From NCBI RefSeq assembly GCF_022213955.1, contig NZ_JAKNTW010000001.1:62001-126000 (forward strand): 64,000 nucleotides of DNA. The letters run 5' to 3'. Positions 14,957 through 23,748 of the stretch are shown here, one piece after another. The position numbers and the translations under genes are program-made. This DNA comes from Dolomitihabitans soli (GTDB lineage Bacteria > Actinomycetota > Actinomycetes > Streptosporangiales > Streptosporangiaceae). Position 1 is the stretch's first letter; each line of letters starts with the position of its first letter. The notes beneath the pieces were generated by a model. That model was not told the origin of the DNA. It saw nothing but the letters and a program-made list of their open reading frames with translations, and made no database searches.

Positions 14957-16249
14957 ATGTCCCGCCCCATGCCCACGATCGTCAGGGCGACCGTGACCCC
15001 GATCCTGATCAGCGACCCGCCGCTGCTCAACGTGCTCGGCGTCCACCAGCCCTACACCCCGCGTTCCATCGTCGAGATCGAGACCGACACCGGCGTCGTG
15101 GGGATCGGCGAGACGTACGGGGACAGCGACTACCTCGCCGTGGCCCGCGCGCTCGCGAAGACGGTCGTCGGCCGGCCGCTCACGTCGCTGAACGGGCTGA
15201 GTGACCTGGCCTACGAGTCGGCCGGCCTGACGGTCGAGGCGGGCAAGGAGTTCGACCCCGCCGGACTGCGCGGCAGCCGTACGAACGAGAAGCTCATCCG
15301 GAGCGTCGTGTCGGCCTTCGAGGTCGCGAGCCTGGACGCGCTGGGCGTCACGCTCGGCCTGCCCGTGCACGCGCTGCTCGGCGGCAAGGTCAGGGACCGC
15401 GTCGACTACAGCGGTTACCTGTTCTACCGGTGGGCCGAGCACCCGGTCGACGACGCTCCCACCGACACCTGGGGGGCCGCGCTCGATCCCGAGGGCATCG
15501 TCCGCCAGGCGCAGCGCTTCGCCGACGACTACGGCTTCACCTCCTTCAAGCTCAAGGGCGGCGTGTACGAGCCCGAGCAGGAGGTCGCGGCCATCAGGGC
15601 GCTGGCCGAGGCGTTCCCCGGCTATCCGCTGCGGCTGGACCCCAACGGCGGCTGGTCGGTCGACGCCGGCGTGCGCGTCGCCGAGGAGCTCGGGGGTCTC
15701 CTCGAATACCTGGAGGACCCGACCACCGGCATCGACGGGATGGCCGAGGTGCGCGCGCGGACCGGGGTCATGCTGGCGACGAACATGTGCGTGACCACGT
15801 TCGGCGAGATCCCCGAGGCGTTCGCCAAGGACGCCGTGCAGGTGGTGCTCTCCGACCACCACTACTGGGGCGGGCTGCAGGCCACCCGTGAGCTCGCGGC
15901 GCTCTGCCGTACCCACGGGGTGGCGCTGTCCATGCACTCCAACACCCACCTGGGCGTGAGCCTGGCCGCGATGACCCACGTGGCGAGCGTGATCCCCGAC
16001 CTCGAGTACGCCTGCGACAGCCACCGCCCCTGGCAGACCGAGGACGTCATCACCGAGCCGCACACCTTCAAGGGCGGCGCCATCGAGGTCTCCGACGCGC
16101 CGGGGCTGGGCGTCACGCTCGACCGTGACGCGATGGCCGCCCTGCACGAGCGGTGGGTACGGCTCGGCGTGCGCGACAGGGACGACGTGGCCGCCATGCG
16201 GAAGGCCGATCCCACCTGGGTGCAGCCGCCGCTTCCCCGCTGGAAATGA
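14957..16249 (+). CDS. gudD: Glucarate dehydratase
   Basis: A 430-residue enolase-superfamily enzyme of the glucarate dehydratase type. K-L-K is at 198-200 (SFKLKGGVYEPE), Asp228 is in LRLDPNGGW, Glu253 is in EYLEDPTTG, Asn276 is in LATNMCVT, and histidines lie in SMHSNTHLGVS. HVASVIPDLEYACDSH near the C-terminus is diagnostic of the family. It dehydrates D-glucarate (and L-idarate) to 5-dehydro-4-deoxyglucarate, the substrate of the gene just upstream. The ATG at 14957 follows an AAGGAG site. Its stop codon is the first base triplet of a 13-bp tandem repeat that bridges to tctC. Confidence 0.94.
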   Translation: MSRPMPTIVRATVTPILISDPPLLNVLGVHQPYTPRSIVEIETDTGVVGIGETYGDSDYLAVARALAKTVVGRPLTSLNGLSDLAYESAGLTVEAGKEFDPAGLRGSRTNEKLIRSVVSAFEVASLDALGVTLGLPVHALLGGKVRDRVDYSGYLFYRWAEHPVDDAPTDTWGAALDPEGIVRQAQRFADDYGFTSFKLKGGVYEPEQEVAAIRALAEAFPGYPLRLDPNGGWSVDAGVRVAEELGGLLEYLEDPTTGIDGMAEVRARTGVMLATNMCVTTFGEIPEAFAKDAVQVVLSDHHYWGGLQATRELAALCRTHGVALSMHSNTHLGVSLAAMTHVASVIPDLEYACDSHRPWQTEDVITEPHTFKGGAIEVSDAPGLGVTLDRDAMAALHERWVRLGVRDRDDVAAMRKADPTWVQPPLPRWK

Positions 16250-16309
16250 CGACCGGTACAGACGACCGATACTGACGACCGGCCCTGACGACCGGCACTG
16301 ACGAAGGAG
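16247..16309. repeat. 13-bp tandem repeat, four copies plus a partial
   Basis: Units start at 16247, 16260, 16273 and 16286 with consensus TGACGACCGGYAC, and a fifth partial unit runs into the tctC ribosome site (TGACGAAGGAG). The first TGA is the gudD stop codon. Because 13 is not a multiple of three, each copy moves TGA into a new frame. Confidence 0.9.
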
Positions 16310-16314
16310 AACTG

Positions 16315-17322
16315 ATGATGGTTGGCACAACCGGCCGCATCCGCCGCCGGGTCGGCGGCGTGCTGCTCGCCGCGGTGGCGCTCACGGCCTCCGCCTGCTC
16401 CGTCCAGGGCGGCAGCGCCGGCGACGGCGCGGCCTTCCCGAGCAAGGCCGTGGAGTTCACGGTCCCGACCGAGCCGGGCGGCAGCACCGACCTGGTCACC
16501 CGTGCCCTGGCCAAGAGCATCGAGGAGCCGCTCGGCGCCCAGGCCGTCGTGGTCAACAAGCCGGGGGCGAACGGCAAGATCGCCGGCAAGGACGTCTTCA
16601 ACAGCAAGCCGGACGGTTACCGGATCGCCGTGATGCCGCAGTCGCTGTTCGCGATCGGCCCGCTGATGGTCGAGGACCCCGACGCCATCAAGCTGGAGGA
16701 CATGACCTTCATCAAGGGACTGGCCGTGGAGGACTACGTCCTCGTCGTCCCGGCGAGCTCGAAGTACAAGACGCTCAAGGACCTGGTCGCGGCCGGCGAC
16801 GTCAAGTACGGCACCACGGGCGCGGGCACCGGCAGCCAGCTCTCCCAGGCGCTGCTGTTCGGCTCGGCGAAGATGGACTCGACCCCCGTGCCCTTCGACG
16901 GCGGCGGGCCCACGCTCACCGCGGTCATGGGCAGCAAGGTCGACGTGGCCTCCGTGCAGATCGCCGAGGCCGCCAAGCAGGTCGAGGCGGGCAAGCTCCG
17001 GGCGCTGGTGGTCTTCTCGGGCAAGCGGCTGGAGGCGTTCCCCGACGTGCCGACGGCCACCGAGGCCGGTTACGGCGTCGTCGTCGACCAGCGCAGGTTC
17101 GTCGCCGGTCCGGCCGGAATGCCGAACGACGTGCGCGACAAGCTGGCCGCCTCCATCGACAAGGCCGTGGCCTCCAGCGAGTACGGCGACCTGCTGAAGA
17201 ACAACTACATCGGCCGCTGGGACGTCAGCGGTGACGAGGTCGCCGCGCAGCTCACCAAGAGCCAGGAGACGTTCAAGGCCCTGATCGCCAAGCTGGGCAT
17301 CGACCTCACGGGACAGCGATGA
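16315..17322 (+). CDS. Tripartite tricarboxylate transporter substrate-binding lipoprotein (TctC family)
   Basis: A 335-residue solute receptor. It has a lipoprotein signal peptide with lipobox A-S-A-C (Cys28), then the TctC/Bug fold with VPTEPGGSTDLVTRALAKS, VVVNKPGANGKIAG and YGTTGAGTGSQLSQ. AAGGAG precedes tandem ATGs at 16315 and 16318. It would bind an anionic substrate outside the membrane and deliver it to TctAB. Its place directly after gudD makes an aldaric acid such as glucarate a more likely ligand than citrate (inference). Its stop overlaps the tctB start as ATGA. Confidence 0.92.
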   Translation: MMVGTTGRIRRRVGGVLLAAVALTASACSVQGGSAGDGAAFPSKAVEFTVPTEPGGSTDLVTRALAKSIEEPLGAQAVVVNKPGANGKIAGKDVFNSKPDGYRIAVMPQSLFAIGPLMVEDPDAIKLEDMTFIKGLAVEDYVLVVPASSKYKTLKDLVAAGDVKYGTTGAGTGSQLSQALLFGSAKMDSTPVPFDGGGPTLTAVMGSKVDVASVQIAEAAKQVEAGKLRALVVFSGKRLEAFPDVPTATEAGYGVVVDQRRFVAGPAGMPNDVRDKLAASIDKAVASSEYGDLLKNNYIGRWDVSGDEVAAQLTKSQETFKALIAKLGIDLTGQR

Positions 17323-17852
17323 CCGCTGACGACGCGCAGCGGACCGAGATCTCCGGGATCCGCCCGGAGCCGGTCGGCGGCGACGACCCCCCCGCCCCGC
17401 CCAGCGCGTCGTACGCGCGCCGGCAGAATCTGCTGGCCGCCGCGATACCGCTGGTGATCGGAGTGATCGCCGGGATCATGTCCTGGCAACTGGGGGTCGG
17501 CGGCCTCGCCGACCCCGGCCCGGGGCTGTGGCCGCTGACCGTCAGCGTCGCCATGGTGGTCGTCGCGGTGGTGCTCCTGTTCCAGTCGCGGCCGACGGGC
17601 GGTGAGGAGGCGTTCACCAAGGAGGCCAGGCTCGTCGTCGTCGCGGTCGTCTCCCTGGTCGGGTACGCGCTGCTGTTCGAGACCGCCGGGTTCGAGATCC
17701 CCACGGTCGCGCTGCTGGTCCTGTGGCTGAAGGTGCTCGGCCGCGAGAGCTGGTGGATGACCGTCTCCGTCGCGCTCGGCACGACCGCGGCCCTGTACCT
17801 GATGTTCGTCATCGGGCTCGGAGTGTCGTTGCCCCACCGCCTGTCCTTCTGA
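17319..17852 (+). CDS. Tripartite tricarboxylate transporter small membrane subunit (TctB family)
   Basis: A 177-residue protein with a charged cytoplasmic N-terminus of about 35 residues and four predicted membrane helices (LLAAAIPLVIGVIAGIMSW, WPLTVSVAMVVVAVVLLF and two in the second half). The PGPGLWP motif is typical of TctB. It is the small permease subunit that partners TctA. The ATG at 17319 overlaps the stop of tctC by four bases, so the two are translationally coupled. The function is that of the family; no ligand information resides in this subunit. Confidence 0.9.
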   Translation: MTADDAQRTEISGIRPEPVGGDDPPAPPSASYARRQNLLAAAIPLVIGVIAGIMSWQLGVGGLADPGPGLWPLTVSVAMVVVAVVLLFQSRPTGGEEAFTKEARLVVVAVVSLVGYALLFETAGFEIPTVALLVLWLKVLGRESWWMTVSVALGTTAALYLMFVIGLGVSLPHRLSF

Positions 17853-17868
17853 ACGAGGCCATCTGACC

Positions 17869-19356
17869 ATGGATTTCTTCTCGCCGGTGATCGCCGGGTT
17901 CGGGGTCGTCTTCCAACCCGAGAACCTGATCTACTGCCTGCTCGGCGTCACGCTCGGCATGCTGGTGGGCGTCCTGCCCGGCCTCGGGCCCGCGGCCACG
18001 ATCGCCGTGCTGTTGCCGATCACCTACACCATCGAGCCCACCGCCGCCATCATCATGCTCGCCGGAATCTTCTACGGCGCGCAGTACGGCGGCACGATCA
18101 CCTCGGTGCTGCTGCGGCTGCCGGGTGAGGCCTCAAGCGTGGTCACCGCGATCGACGGCCACGAGATGGCCAAACAGGGCCGGGCGGGCTCCGCGCTGGG
18201 CATCGCGGCGATCGGCTCCTTCATCGGCGGCACCGTGTCGATCCTCGCGCTGACCTTCGTCGCCCCCCTGGTGGCCGGGGCCGCGCTGGACTTCGGTCCG
18301 GCCGAGTACACCGCGCTCGCCCTGCTCGGCATCATGATGGTCGCCACGCTCGGCACCGGAGCCCCGGTCAAGAGCATCCTGATGGCCACCCTGGGCCTGC
18401 TGCTGGCGACGATCGGCCAGGACCCGCTGGCCGGCACCTCCCGGTTGACGTTCGGTAGCGACCAGCTTCTCGACGGCATCGACTTCGTGATCGTCGCGAT
18501 GGGGTTGTTCGGCGTCGGGGAGATCCTCTACAACCTGGAGTCCCTGCGCAGGAAGACCCCGCCGCCGACCCCGGTGGGCTCGGTCTACCCGTCGCGCGCC
18601 GAGATCAAGGAGTCGAAGGGCGCGATCTCGCGCGGCTCACTGCTGGGTTTCCTGCTGGGCATCCTCCCCGGCGGCGGCGCCACGATGTCCTCGATGGTGG
18701 CGTACGCGGTGGAGCGGAAGGTCACCAAGCAACCGGCGAAGTTCGGCAAGGGTGCCATCCAGGGCGTCGCGGGGCCGGAGACCGCCAACAACGCGGCCGC
18801 CACGTCGTCCTTCATCCCGCTGCTCACGCTGGGCATCCCGGCGAACGCCACGATGGCCGTCATGTTCGGCGCGCTGCTGCTCCAGGGCATCACGCCGGGC
18901 CCCCTGCTGGTGCAGGAGAAGCCCGACCTCTTCTGGGGCGTCATCAACTCGATGTACGTGGGGAACCTGCTGCTGCTCGTGATGAGCCTGCCGTTGATCG
19001 GGCTCTTCGTGCGCATCCTGAAGATCAGGCCCGCGATCCTGGCCCCGCTGACGATCCTGATCACGATGATCGGCGTCTACACGGTGCGCGGGAACGTCTT
19101 CGACATGTATCTGATGATCGGCCTGGGCGTGCTCGGGTACCTGATGAAGAAGGTCGGCTTCGAGCCCGGCCCGCTGGTGCTCGCCTTCGTGCTCGGCAGC
19201 ATTCTGGAGTCGTCGTTCAGGCGCTCGATGCGCATCTTCGACGGGCAACTGACCGGCTTCCTCACCCAGCCGATCGCCGCGGTCCTGCTGGGCGCCCTGC
19301 TGCTCATCCTCGTCGGGCCCCCGGTGATCCGCGCCCTGCGCTCGCGCGCCACCTGA
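17869..19356 (+). CDS. Tripartite tricarboxylate transporter large permease (TctA family)
   Basis: A 495-residue permease with about twelve membrane helices. TctA signatures are [20 protein letters not shown] near the N-terminus, the FYGAQYGGTITSVLLRLPGE loop, and the second-half GVAGPETANNAAATSS plus LTLGIPANATMAV. It drives cation-coupled uptake with TctB and TctC. It starts with ATG at 17869, 16 bases after tctB, and is the last gene of the kdgD-gudD-tctCBA row. The three tct proteins differ clearly from the second set at 50.3-53.3 kb, so recent local duplication is unlikely. Confidence 0.93.
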   Translation: MDFFSPVIAGFGVVFQPENLIYCLLGVTLGMLVGVLPGLGPAATIAVLLPITYTIEPTAAIIMLAGIFYGAQYGGTITSVLLRLPGEASSVVTAIDGHEMAKQGRAGSALGIAAIGSFIGGTVSILALTFVAPLVAGAALDFGPAEYTALALLGIMMVATLGTGAPVKSILMATLGLLLATIGQDPLAGTSRLTFGSDQLLDGIDFVIVAMGLFGVGEILYNLESLRRKTPPPTPVGSVYPSRAEIKESKGAISRGSLLGFLLGILPGGGATMSSMVAYAVERKVTKQPAKFGKGAIQGVAGPETANNAAATSSFIPLLTLGIPANATMAVMFGALLLQGITPGPLLVQEKPDLFWGVINSMYVGNLLLLVMSLPLIGLFVRILKIRPAILAPLTILITMIGVYTVRGNVFDMYLMIGLGVLGYLMKKVGFEPGPLVLAFVLGSILESSFRRSMRIFDGQLTGFLTQPIAAVLLGALLLILVGPPVIRALRSRAT

Positions 19357-19440
19357 CCGGCGTCCGGTCCGGGCCGTCCGCGCCGTCCGGACCGCGGCGC
19401 CGCCCGGCGCGCGGCCGTTCCGGCGTCTCGCGGCCCGTGC

Positions 19441-19495
19441 GGACGTGAGCCGGTAGGACGTGGACCGGCAGGACGTGAACCGGCAGGGACGTGCC
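19441..19495. repeat. 15-bp tandem repeat in gap after tctA
   Basis: Units CCGGYAGGACGTGRA begin at 19450, 19465 and 19480, with a half unit before them. A 17-base block at the tctA stop (19346-19362, GCGCCACCTGACCGGCG) recurs with one change at 19491-19507. The 194-base gap between tctA and the kinase gene holds these repeats and nothing else that I recognise. Confidence 0.75.
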
Positions 19496-19550
19496 ACCTG
19501 ACCGGCGCCGCTCAGCACGGCGGCCGGCGGGTGGCCGCGGGTGCGACCCG

Positions 19551-20531
19551 TCAGGTGGCGGGCCGGACGAAGACCTTGTGGGAGGGGACGGCACGGTCGC
19601 CGAGGATCTGCAGGGCGGCGAGCCAGGCGGCGGCGCCCGCGCCGTCCCCCGCCACCGCGACCGGTGCGCTCCAGCGGTCCCGCAGCAGGCCGGTCACGGC
19701 CTCCTGCACGGGGCCGGCGGTGGTAAGCACGCTGCCGGCGAGCACGATGGGGGTGTCCTCGTCGAGGTCGCGCGCCGCGGCGACGGTGCCGACGAGCAGC
19801 AGCGCCGCCTCCGCGACGATGTCGCGGGCGACCGGGTCTCCCTCCGTGGCGGCCTGGCTGACCAGCGGGCCGAGGGCGGCCAGCGTCAGCGGGGGACGGC
19901 TCTGGGCCACGCCGATCAGCCGGTTGGCCAGGTCCCTGCCGCCGCCTGCGTTCTCCCCGGGGAGGAGCGCCTGGACGACGAGCCGGGTGAGCGGACCGTC
20001 GGCCAGGCCCATGGCGAGGCGGTGCACGACGGCCTTGGCGGCCTGGTGGCCGAGCCAGTAGCCGGAGCCGTGGTCGCCGAACAGCCAGCCGAGGCCGTCG
20101 GCGAGCCTGCCGCGCTCGCGGCCGGTGATGCCCGCGGCGACGGCGCCCGTGCCGGAGATGAGCACGGTCCCTGACGGTTCGGGCGTGCCCGCCGCGAACG
20201 CCACCAGCACGTCGCCGATCACCTGGGGCGGGGCGGCGACTCCCAGCTCGGCGAAGGCCGCCTCGACGACGGATTTGCCATGGCCGTCGAGGAACGCCTC
20301 GCTGCCCGCGACGCCCACCACTCCGGCGAGCACCGGGGCCTCTCCGTACTCCCGCAACGCCTGTCCGGCGGCGGTGGCCAGGGCGGTGGTGGCGGCGGCG
20401 ATGCCGTGCGCGGTCGGGTTGCCGCCGCCGGCTCGGCCACGGGCGATCCGCGTGCCGTCGAGCGAGGCGACCACCGCGCGGGTGGACGTGCCTCCCGCGT
20501 CAATCCCAAGAACAACCCCGGCGTCAGTCAC
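19551..20531 (-). CDS. BadF/BadG/BcrA-type ATPase, probable N-acetylglucosamine kinase
   Basis: A 326-residue ASKHA-fold kinase. Phosphate-1 is GIDAGGTSTRAVV, the adenosine motif contains LISGTGAVAAGI, and DHGSGYWLGHQAAKAV is typical of the N-acetylglucosamine kinase (NAGK-like) branch. It would phosphorylate an amino sugar after uptake. GTG at 20531 is the preferred start; a TTG at 20567 is possible, but no good ribosome site supports either. It is divergent from the RpiR-SIS-NgcEFG row across a short region with an inverted repeat, which places it in that amino-sugar system. Confidence 0.85.
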   Translation of the reverse strand: MTDAGVVLGIDAGGTSTRAVVASLDGTRIARGRAGGGNPTAHGIAAATTALATAAGQALREYGEAPVLAGVVGVAGSEAFLDGHGKSVVEAAFAELGVAAPPQVIGDVLVAFAAGTPEPSGTVLISGTGAVAAGITGRERGRLADGLGWLFGDHGSGYWLGHQAAKAVVHRLAMGLADGPLTRLVVQALLPGENAGGGRDLANRLIGVAQSRPPLTLAALGPLVSQAATEGDPVARDIVAEAALLLVGTVAAARDLDEDTPIVLAGSVLTTAGPVQEAVTGLLRDRWSAPVAVAGDGAGAAAWLAALQILGDRAVPSHKVFVRPAT

Positions 20532-20574
20532 AAGGCCATCTTGGGTCTTGACTCCTGCGCCTTGCAAGAATAAT

Positions 20575-20601
20575 TTTCACCCTATCGCTCGTTCGGTGAA
20601 A
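20575..20601. promoter_or_regulatory. Inverted repeat between kinase and rpiR-type gene
   Basis: TTTCACC (20575-20581) and GGTGAAA (20595-20601) form a 7-bp perfect inverted repeat with a 13-base spacer. They lie in the AT-rich divergent gap, immediately before the regulator's ribosome site. Best read as the RpiR-type operator controlling both directions. Confidence 0.55.
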
Positions 20602-20611
20602 GGAATTGCCT

Positions 20612-21484
20612 GTGGCCGGCGGTGCGCTGGGACGTATCAAGACGGAATTACCCGGGCTGCCCGAGGCCGTGCGCAGGGTCGGCGAGCAGATCCTCGCGGA
20701 TCCGGGTGAGGCCGCCCGATCGACGATCATCGCGCTGGCCGAGCGCAGCGGCAGCTCGCCCGCGACGGTCACCCGATTCTGCCGGATGTTCGGCTTCGCG
20801 GGGTACGCCGAGCTGCGGGTGGCGCTGGCCACCGAGACCGGCCGCGCGGCGCAGGCGGGCTGGGGAGCGGGGATGGGCCGGGAGATCGGCCCGACCGATC
20901 CGCTGGACACGGCGATCGAGATGATGGCCGCCGCCGACGCGCGGCTGATCCAGGAGACCGCGGCGCAGCTCGACGCCGACGTGGTCGCGAAGGTCGCCGA
21001 CGCCGTCGTCGCCGCCAACCGGGTGCTGCTGTTCGGCGTCTCGATCAGCGGGGCCGTCGCGGGGATGCTGGAGGCGCGGCTGCGCCGGATCCGGGTCCCG
21101 TGCTGGAGCTACACCGACGCGCACGAGGCGCTCGCCGACGCGGCGCTGCTCACCGCCGCCGACGTGGCGATCGGCATCTCGCACCGGGGGCGCACCCGGG
21201 AGGTGCTGGAGGCGCTGGGTGAGGCGGGCGGCCACGGCGCGACGCTGGTGGCGGTGACCTCGTTCGCCCGCTCGCCGCTCGCCGAGCTGGGCGACCTGGT
21301 GCTGACCACCGCGGGCCGCCACGTGGAGACGTTCCGGCCGGGCGGACTCGCCGCGGTCCACTCGCAGCTCTTCGTGCTCGACGCGGTCTACGTGGGCGTC
21401 GCGCAGCGGACCTACGAGCGGGCCAGGAACGCCTACGACCTGACCATCAACGCCGTCGAGAGCCATCGCGTGGGAAGGAGCTGA
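20612..21484 (+). CDS. MurR/RpiR-family transcriptional regulator
   Basis: A 290-residue regulator. The N-terminal RpiR helix-turn-helix (residues about 5-80, with STIIALAERSGSSPATVTRF) is followed by a C-terminal SIS sugar-phosphate-binding domain (VLLFGVSISGAVAG, VAIGISHRGRTREVLEAL). GTG at 20612 has AAGGA upstream; TTG at 20606 is less likely. It probably senses a phosphorylated amino sugar and represses the adjacent kinase and transport genes. It is the first gene of the row with the SIS protein five bases downstream. Confidence 0.92.
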   Translation: MAGGALGRIKTELPGLPEAVRRVGEQILADPGEAARSTIIALAERSGSSPATVTRFCRMFGFAGYAELRVALATETGRAAQAGWGAGMGREIGPTDPLDTAIEMMAAADARLIQETAAQLDADVVAKVADAVVAANRVLLFGVSISGAVAGMLEARLRRIRVPCWSYTDAHEALADAALLTAADVAIGISHRGRTREVLEALGEAGGHGATLVAVTSFARSPLAELGDLVLTTAGRHVETFRPGGLAAVHSQLFVLDAVYVGVAQRTYERARNAYDLTINAVESHRVGRS

Positions 21485-21489
21485 CGAAC

Positions 21490-22242
21490 GTGGACATCGG
21501 GGCGCCCGCTTACGTGCGGCGAATCGAGAGCCTGATCGCCGAGGTCGCGGAGTCGCAGGCGAAACCCGTCGCGCAGGCCGCCGCACTGATCACCGCGGCG
21601 CTGCGCGCGGACGGAATGATCAACGCGTTCGGCTCCGGCCACTCGGAGGCGATCGCGATGGAGATCGCCAACCGGGCGGGCGGCCTGGTGCCGGCCAACC
21701 GGCTGGCCCTGCGCGACCTGGTCCTGTACGGCGGCGCGCCGATCGACGTGTTGCGCCCCGGCGAGCTGGAACGGGATCCGTTGGTCGCCCAGCGGGTCTA
21801 CGACCTGGCACCGATAGAGCCGCAGGACGTGTTCGTGCTGATCTCCAGCTCCGGGGTCAACGGCTCGGTGGTGGAGCTGGCCGGCATCGTCAAGGACCGC
21901 GGCCACCCGCTGATCGCCATCACCTCGGTGCGGCACAGCACGGAGATGACCTCCCGCCATCCCTCAGGGCGGAAGCTGCTCGACCTCGCCGACGTGGTGC
22001 TCGACAACGGCGCGCCGTACGGGGACGCGATTCTGCCGTTGCCCGGCGGGGCCGCGGCCGGCGGGGTGTCGACGATCACGTCGGCGCTGCTCGCCCAGAT
22101 GATGGTCGCGGAGGTCGTCCGCGAGCTGATCGAGGCGGGCGAGGACCCACCGCTCTACCTGTCGGCCAACGTGGCCGGCGGCGACGAGCACAACCGCGCC
22201 CTGGAGGGCCGTTACGCCGGCCGGATCCGCCGGAGCGCCTGA
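21490..22242 (+). CDS. SIS-domain sugar-phosphate protein (UPF0309 family)
   Basis: A 250-residue single SIS-domain protein of the UPF0309 group. It has FGSGHSEAIAMEIANRAGGL at residues about 48-67, VFVLISSSGVNGSVVELAG and HPSGRKLLDLADVVLDNGAP. Members are found beside amino-sugar transporters and are presumed isomerases, deaminases or etherases acting on sugar phosphates; the reaction is not established. GTG at 21490 has GGAG upstream. It sits between the RpiR regulator and ngcE, so it probably handles the phosphorylated product of the imported sugar. Confidence 0.88.
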   Translation: MDIGAPAYVRRIESLIAEVAESQAKPVAQAAALITAALRADGMINAFGSGHSEAIAMEIANRAGGLVPANRLALRDLVLYGGAPIDVLRPGELERDPLVAQRVYDLAPIEPQDVFVLISSSGVNGSVVELAGIVKDRGHPLIAITSVRHSTEMTSRHPSGRKLLDLADVVLDNGAPYGDAILPLPGGAAAGGVSTITSALLAQMMVAEVVRELIEAGEDPPLYLSANVAGGDEHNRALEGRYAGRIRRSA

Positions 22243-22278
22243 CCTACCTGCTCTACCTCAGCACACGAGGAGTACCCC

Positions 22279-23706
22279 ATGGCCCACACCCCCCTTACCC
22301 GCCGTGAGCTGCTTCGCAGCGCGGCGCTCGCGGGCATCCTGCTGCCCGCGGCCGGTGCCCTGTCCGCCTGCGCGACCCCAGCCGGGAACACCGGCGCGCC
22401 GACGGCCCCGACCGCGGGCGCCAAGAGCGCGACCAATCCCCTCGGCATCGCCGATGACAAGCCGTTCGAGGTCGTGATCTTCGACGGCGGCCTCGGTGAC
22501 GCCTACTTCACCGACATCCACCAGCCGCTGTTCAAGACCAAGTACCCCAAGATCGAGATCAAGCACTCGGCGACCAAGGAGGTCGCCAAGACGCTCCAGC
22601 CCCGGCTGGCGGGCGGCACCCCGCCCGAGGTCATCCACAACCAGGGCGCCAACGCCATGGACACCGGCGCGCTGGTCCAGGACGGCCAGCTCTTCGACCT
22701 GACCACGCTGCTCGAAGCGCCGAGCTGGGACGACCCGAACGTCAAGGTCCGCGACACGATCCTGCCCAGCGCGATCGAGCTGGGCACCTACGACGGCAAG
22801 TACAGCGTGCTGACCTACACCAGCGGCGTCTGGGGGATCTGGTACTCCAAGAAGCAGTTCGACGAGAACGGCTGGCAGGCGTCGCCCAAGACGTGGGACG
22901 AGTTCCTGGCGCTGCTGGAGACGATCAAGAAGTCGGGCAAGTGCGCGCCCTTCACCTACGCGGGCAAGCACCCCTTCTACGTCTACGAGACCATCCTCAC
23001 GCTCGCCGCCAAGATCGGCGGGATCGACGTGCTGAAGCGGATCGACAACCTGGAGGACGGCGCCTGGAAGGCGGAGCCGGTCAAACAGGCCGCGACCGCC
23101 TTCGCCGAGATCGGTGCGAAGTACCTCATGCCGGGCACTGCCGGTCTCGACCACGTCCAGACCCAGACCGCGCAGAACAAGGGAAAGGTCGCGCTGCTGC
23201 CCTGCGGCGTGTGGCTGGAGAACGAGCAGAAGGACAGCACCCCGGAGGGCTTCGACTACGCGGTCTTCCCGCTGCCCGACTTCAGCGCCTCCGACGCCAT
23301 GCCGTACGGCACCGTGCACGCCCGGCCCGGTGAGGACTTCTTCGTCGCCGCCAAGTCGGCCAACCCGCTGGCGGGCGTGGAGTTCATGCGGGGCATGCTC
23401 TCCAAGGAGGCGGCGGGCAAGTACGTCGAACTGGTCAGCACGCCGTCGGTGGTGAAGGGCGCGGCCGAGGGCCTCCAGCTCAAGCCCGGTCTGACCAGCG
23501 CCAACGCCATGCTCAGCGCGGCCGGTGACAACACCACCTACTTCCGCTTCCGGCAGTGGTACCTGCCGATGCACGACGAGGTGGCCGCCGCGACCGGGCA
23601 GCTCATGAACGGCAGGCTGACCGTCGAGAAGTGGATCGAGCGGATCGAGAAGAAGGCGGCGGACATCAAGGCCGACTCCTCGGTCAAGAAGTTCACCAGG
23701 ACCTGA
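22279..23706 (+). CDS. ngcE: N-acetylglucosamine/chitobiose ABC transporter substrate-binding lipoprotein (NgcE-like)
   Basis: A 475-residue extracellular solute-binding protein. The N-terminus carries a twin-arginine-like RRELLR, a hydrophobic stretch and lipobox L-S-A-C (Cys31), so it is exported and lipid-anchored. The mature part has VVIFDGGLGDAYFTDIHQPL, EVIHNQGANAMDTGAL and VWGIWYSKKQFDENGW. These match my recollection of NgcE from Streptomyces olivaceoviridis. It would bind GlcNAc or N,N'-diacetylchitobiose. It is followed by two permease genes but no ATPase gene, as in Streptomyces, where MsiK is shared. Confidence 0.88.
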   Translation: MAHTPLTRRELLRSAALAGILLPAAGALSACATPAGNTGAPTAPTAGAKSATNPLGIADDKPFEVVIFDGGLGDAYFTDIHQPLFKTKYPKIEIKHSATKEVAKTLQPRLAGGTPPEVIHNQGANAMDTGALVQDGQLFDLTTLLEAPSWDDPNVKVRDTILPSAIELGTYDGKYSVLTYTSGVWGIWYSKKQFDENGWQASPKTWDEFLALLETIKKSGKCAPFTYAGKHPFYVYETILTLAAKIGGIDVLKRIDNLEDGAWKAEPVKQAATAFAEIGAKYLMPGTAGLDHVQTQTAQNKGKVALLPCGVWLENEQKDSTPEGFDYAVFPLPDFSASDAMPYGTVHARPGEDFFVAAKSANPLAGVEFMRGMLSKEAAGKYVELVSTPSVVKGAAEGLQLKPGLTSANAMLSAAGDNTTYFRFRQWYLPMHDEVAAATGQLMNGRLTVEKWIERIEKKAADIKADSSVKKFTRT

Positions 23707-23748
23707 GGACCTGATGGGACACGGCGGAGCGGCGGCGGGGAGCGCCCG

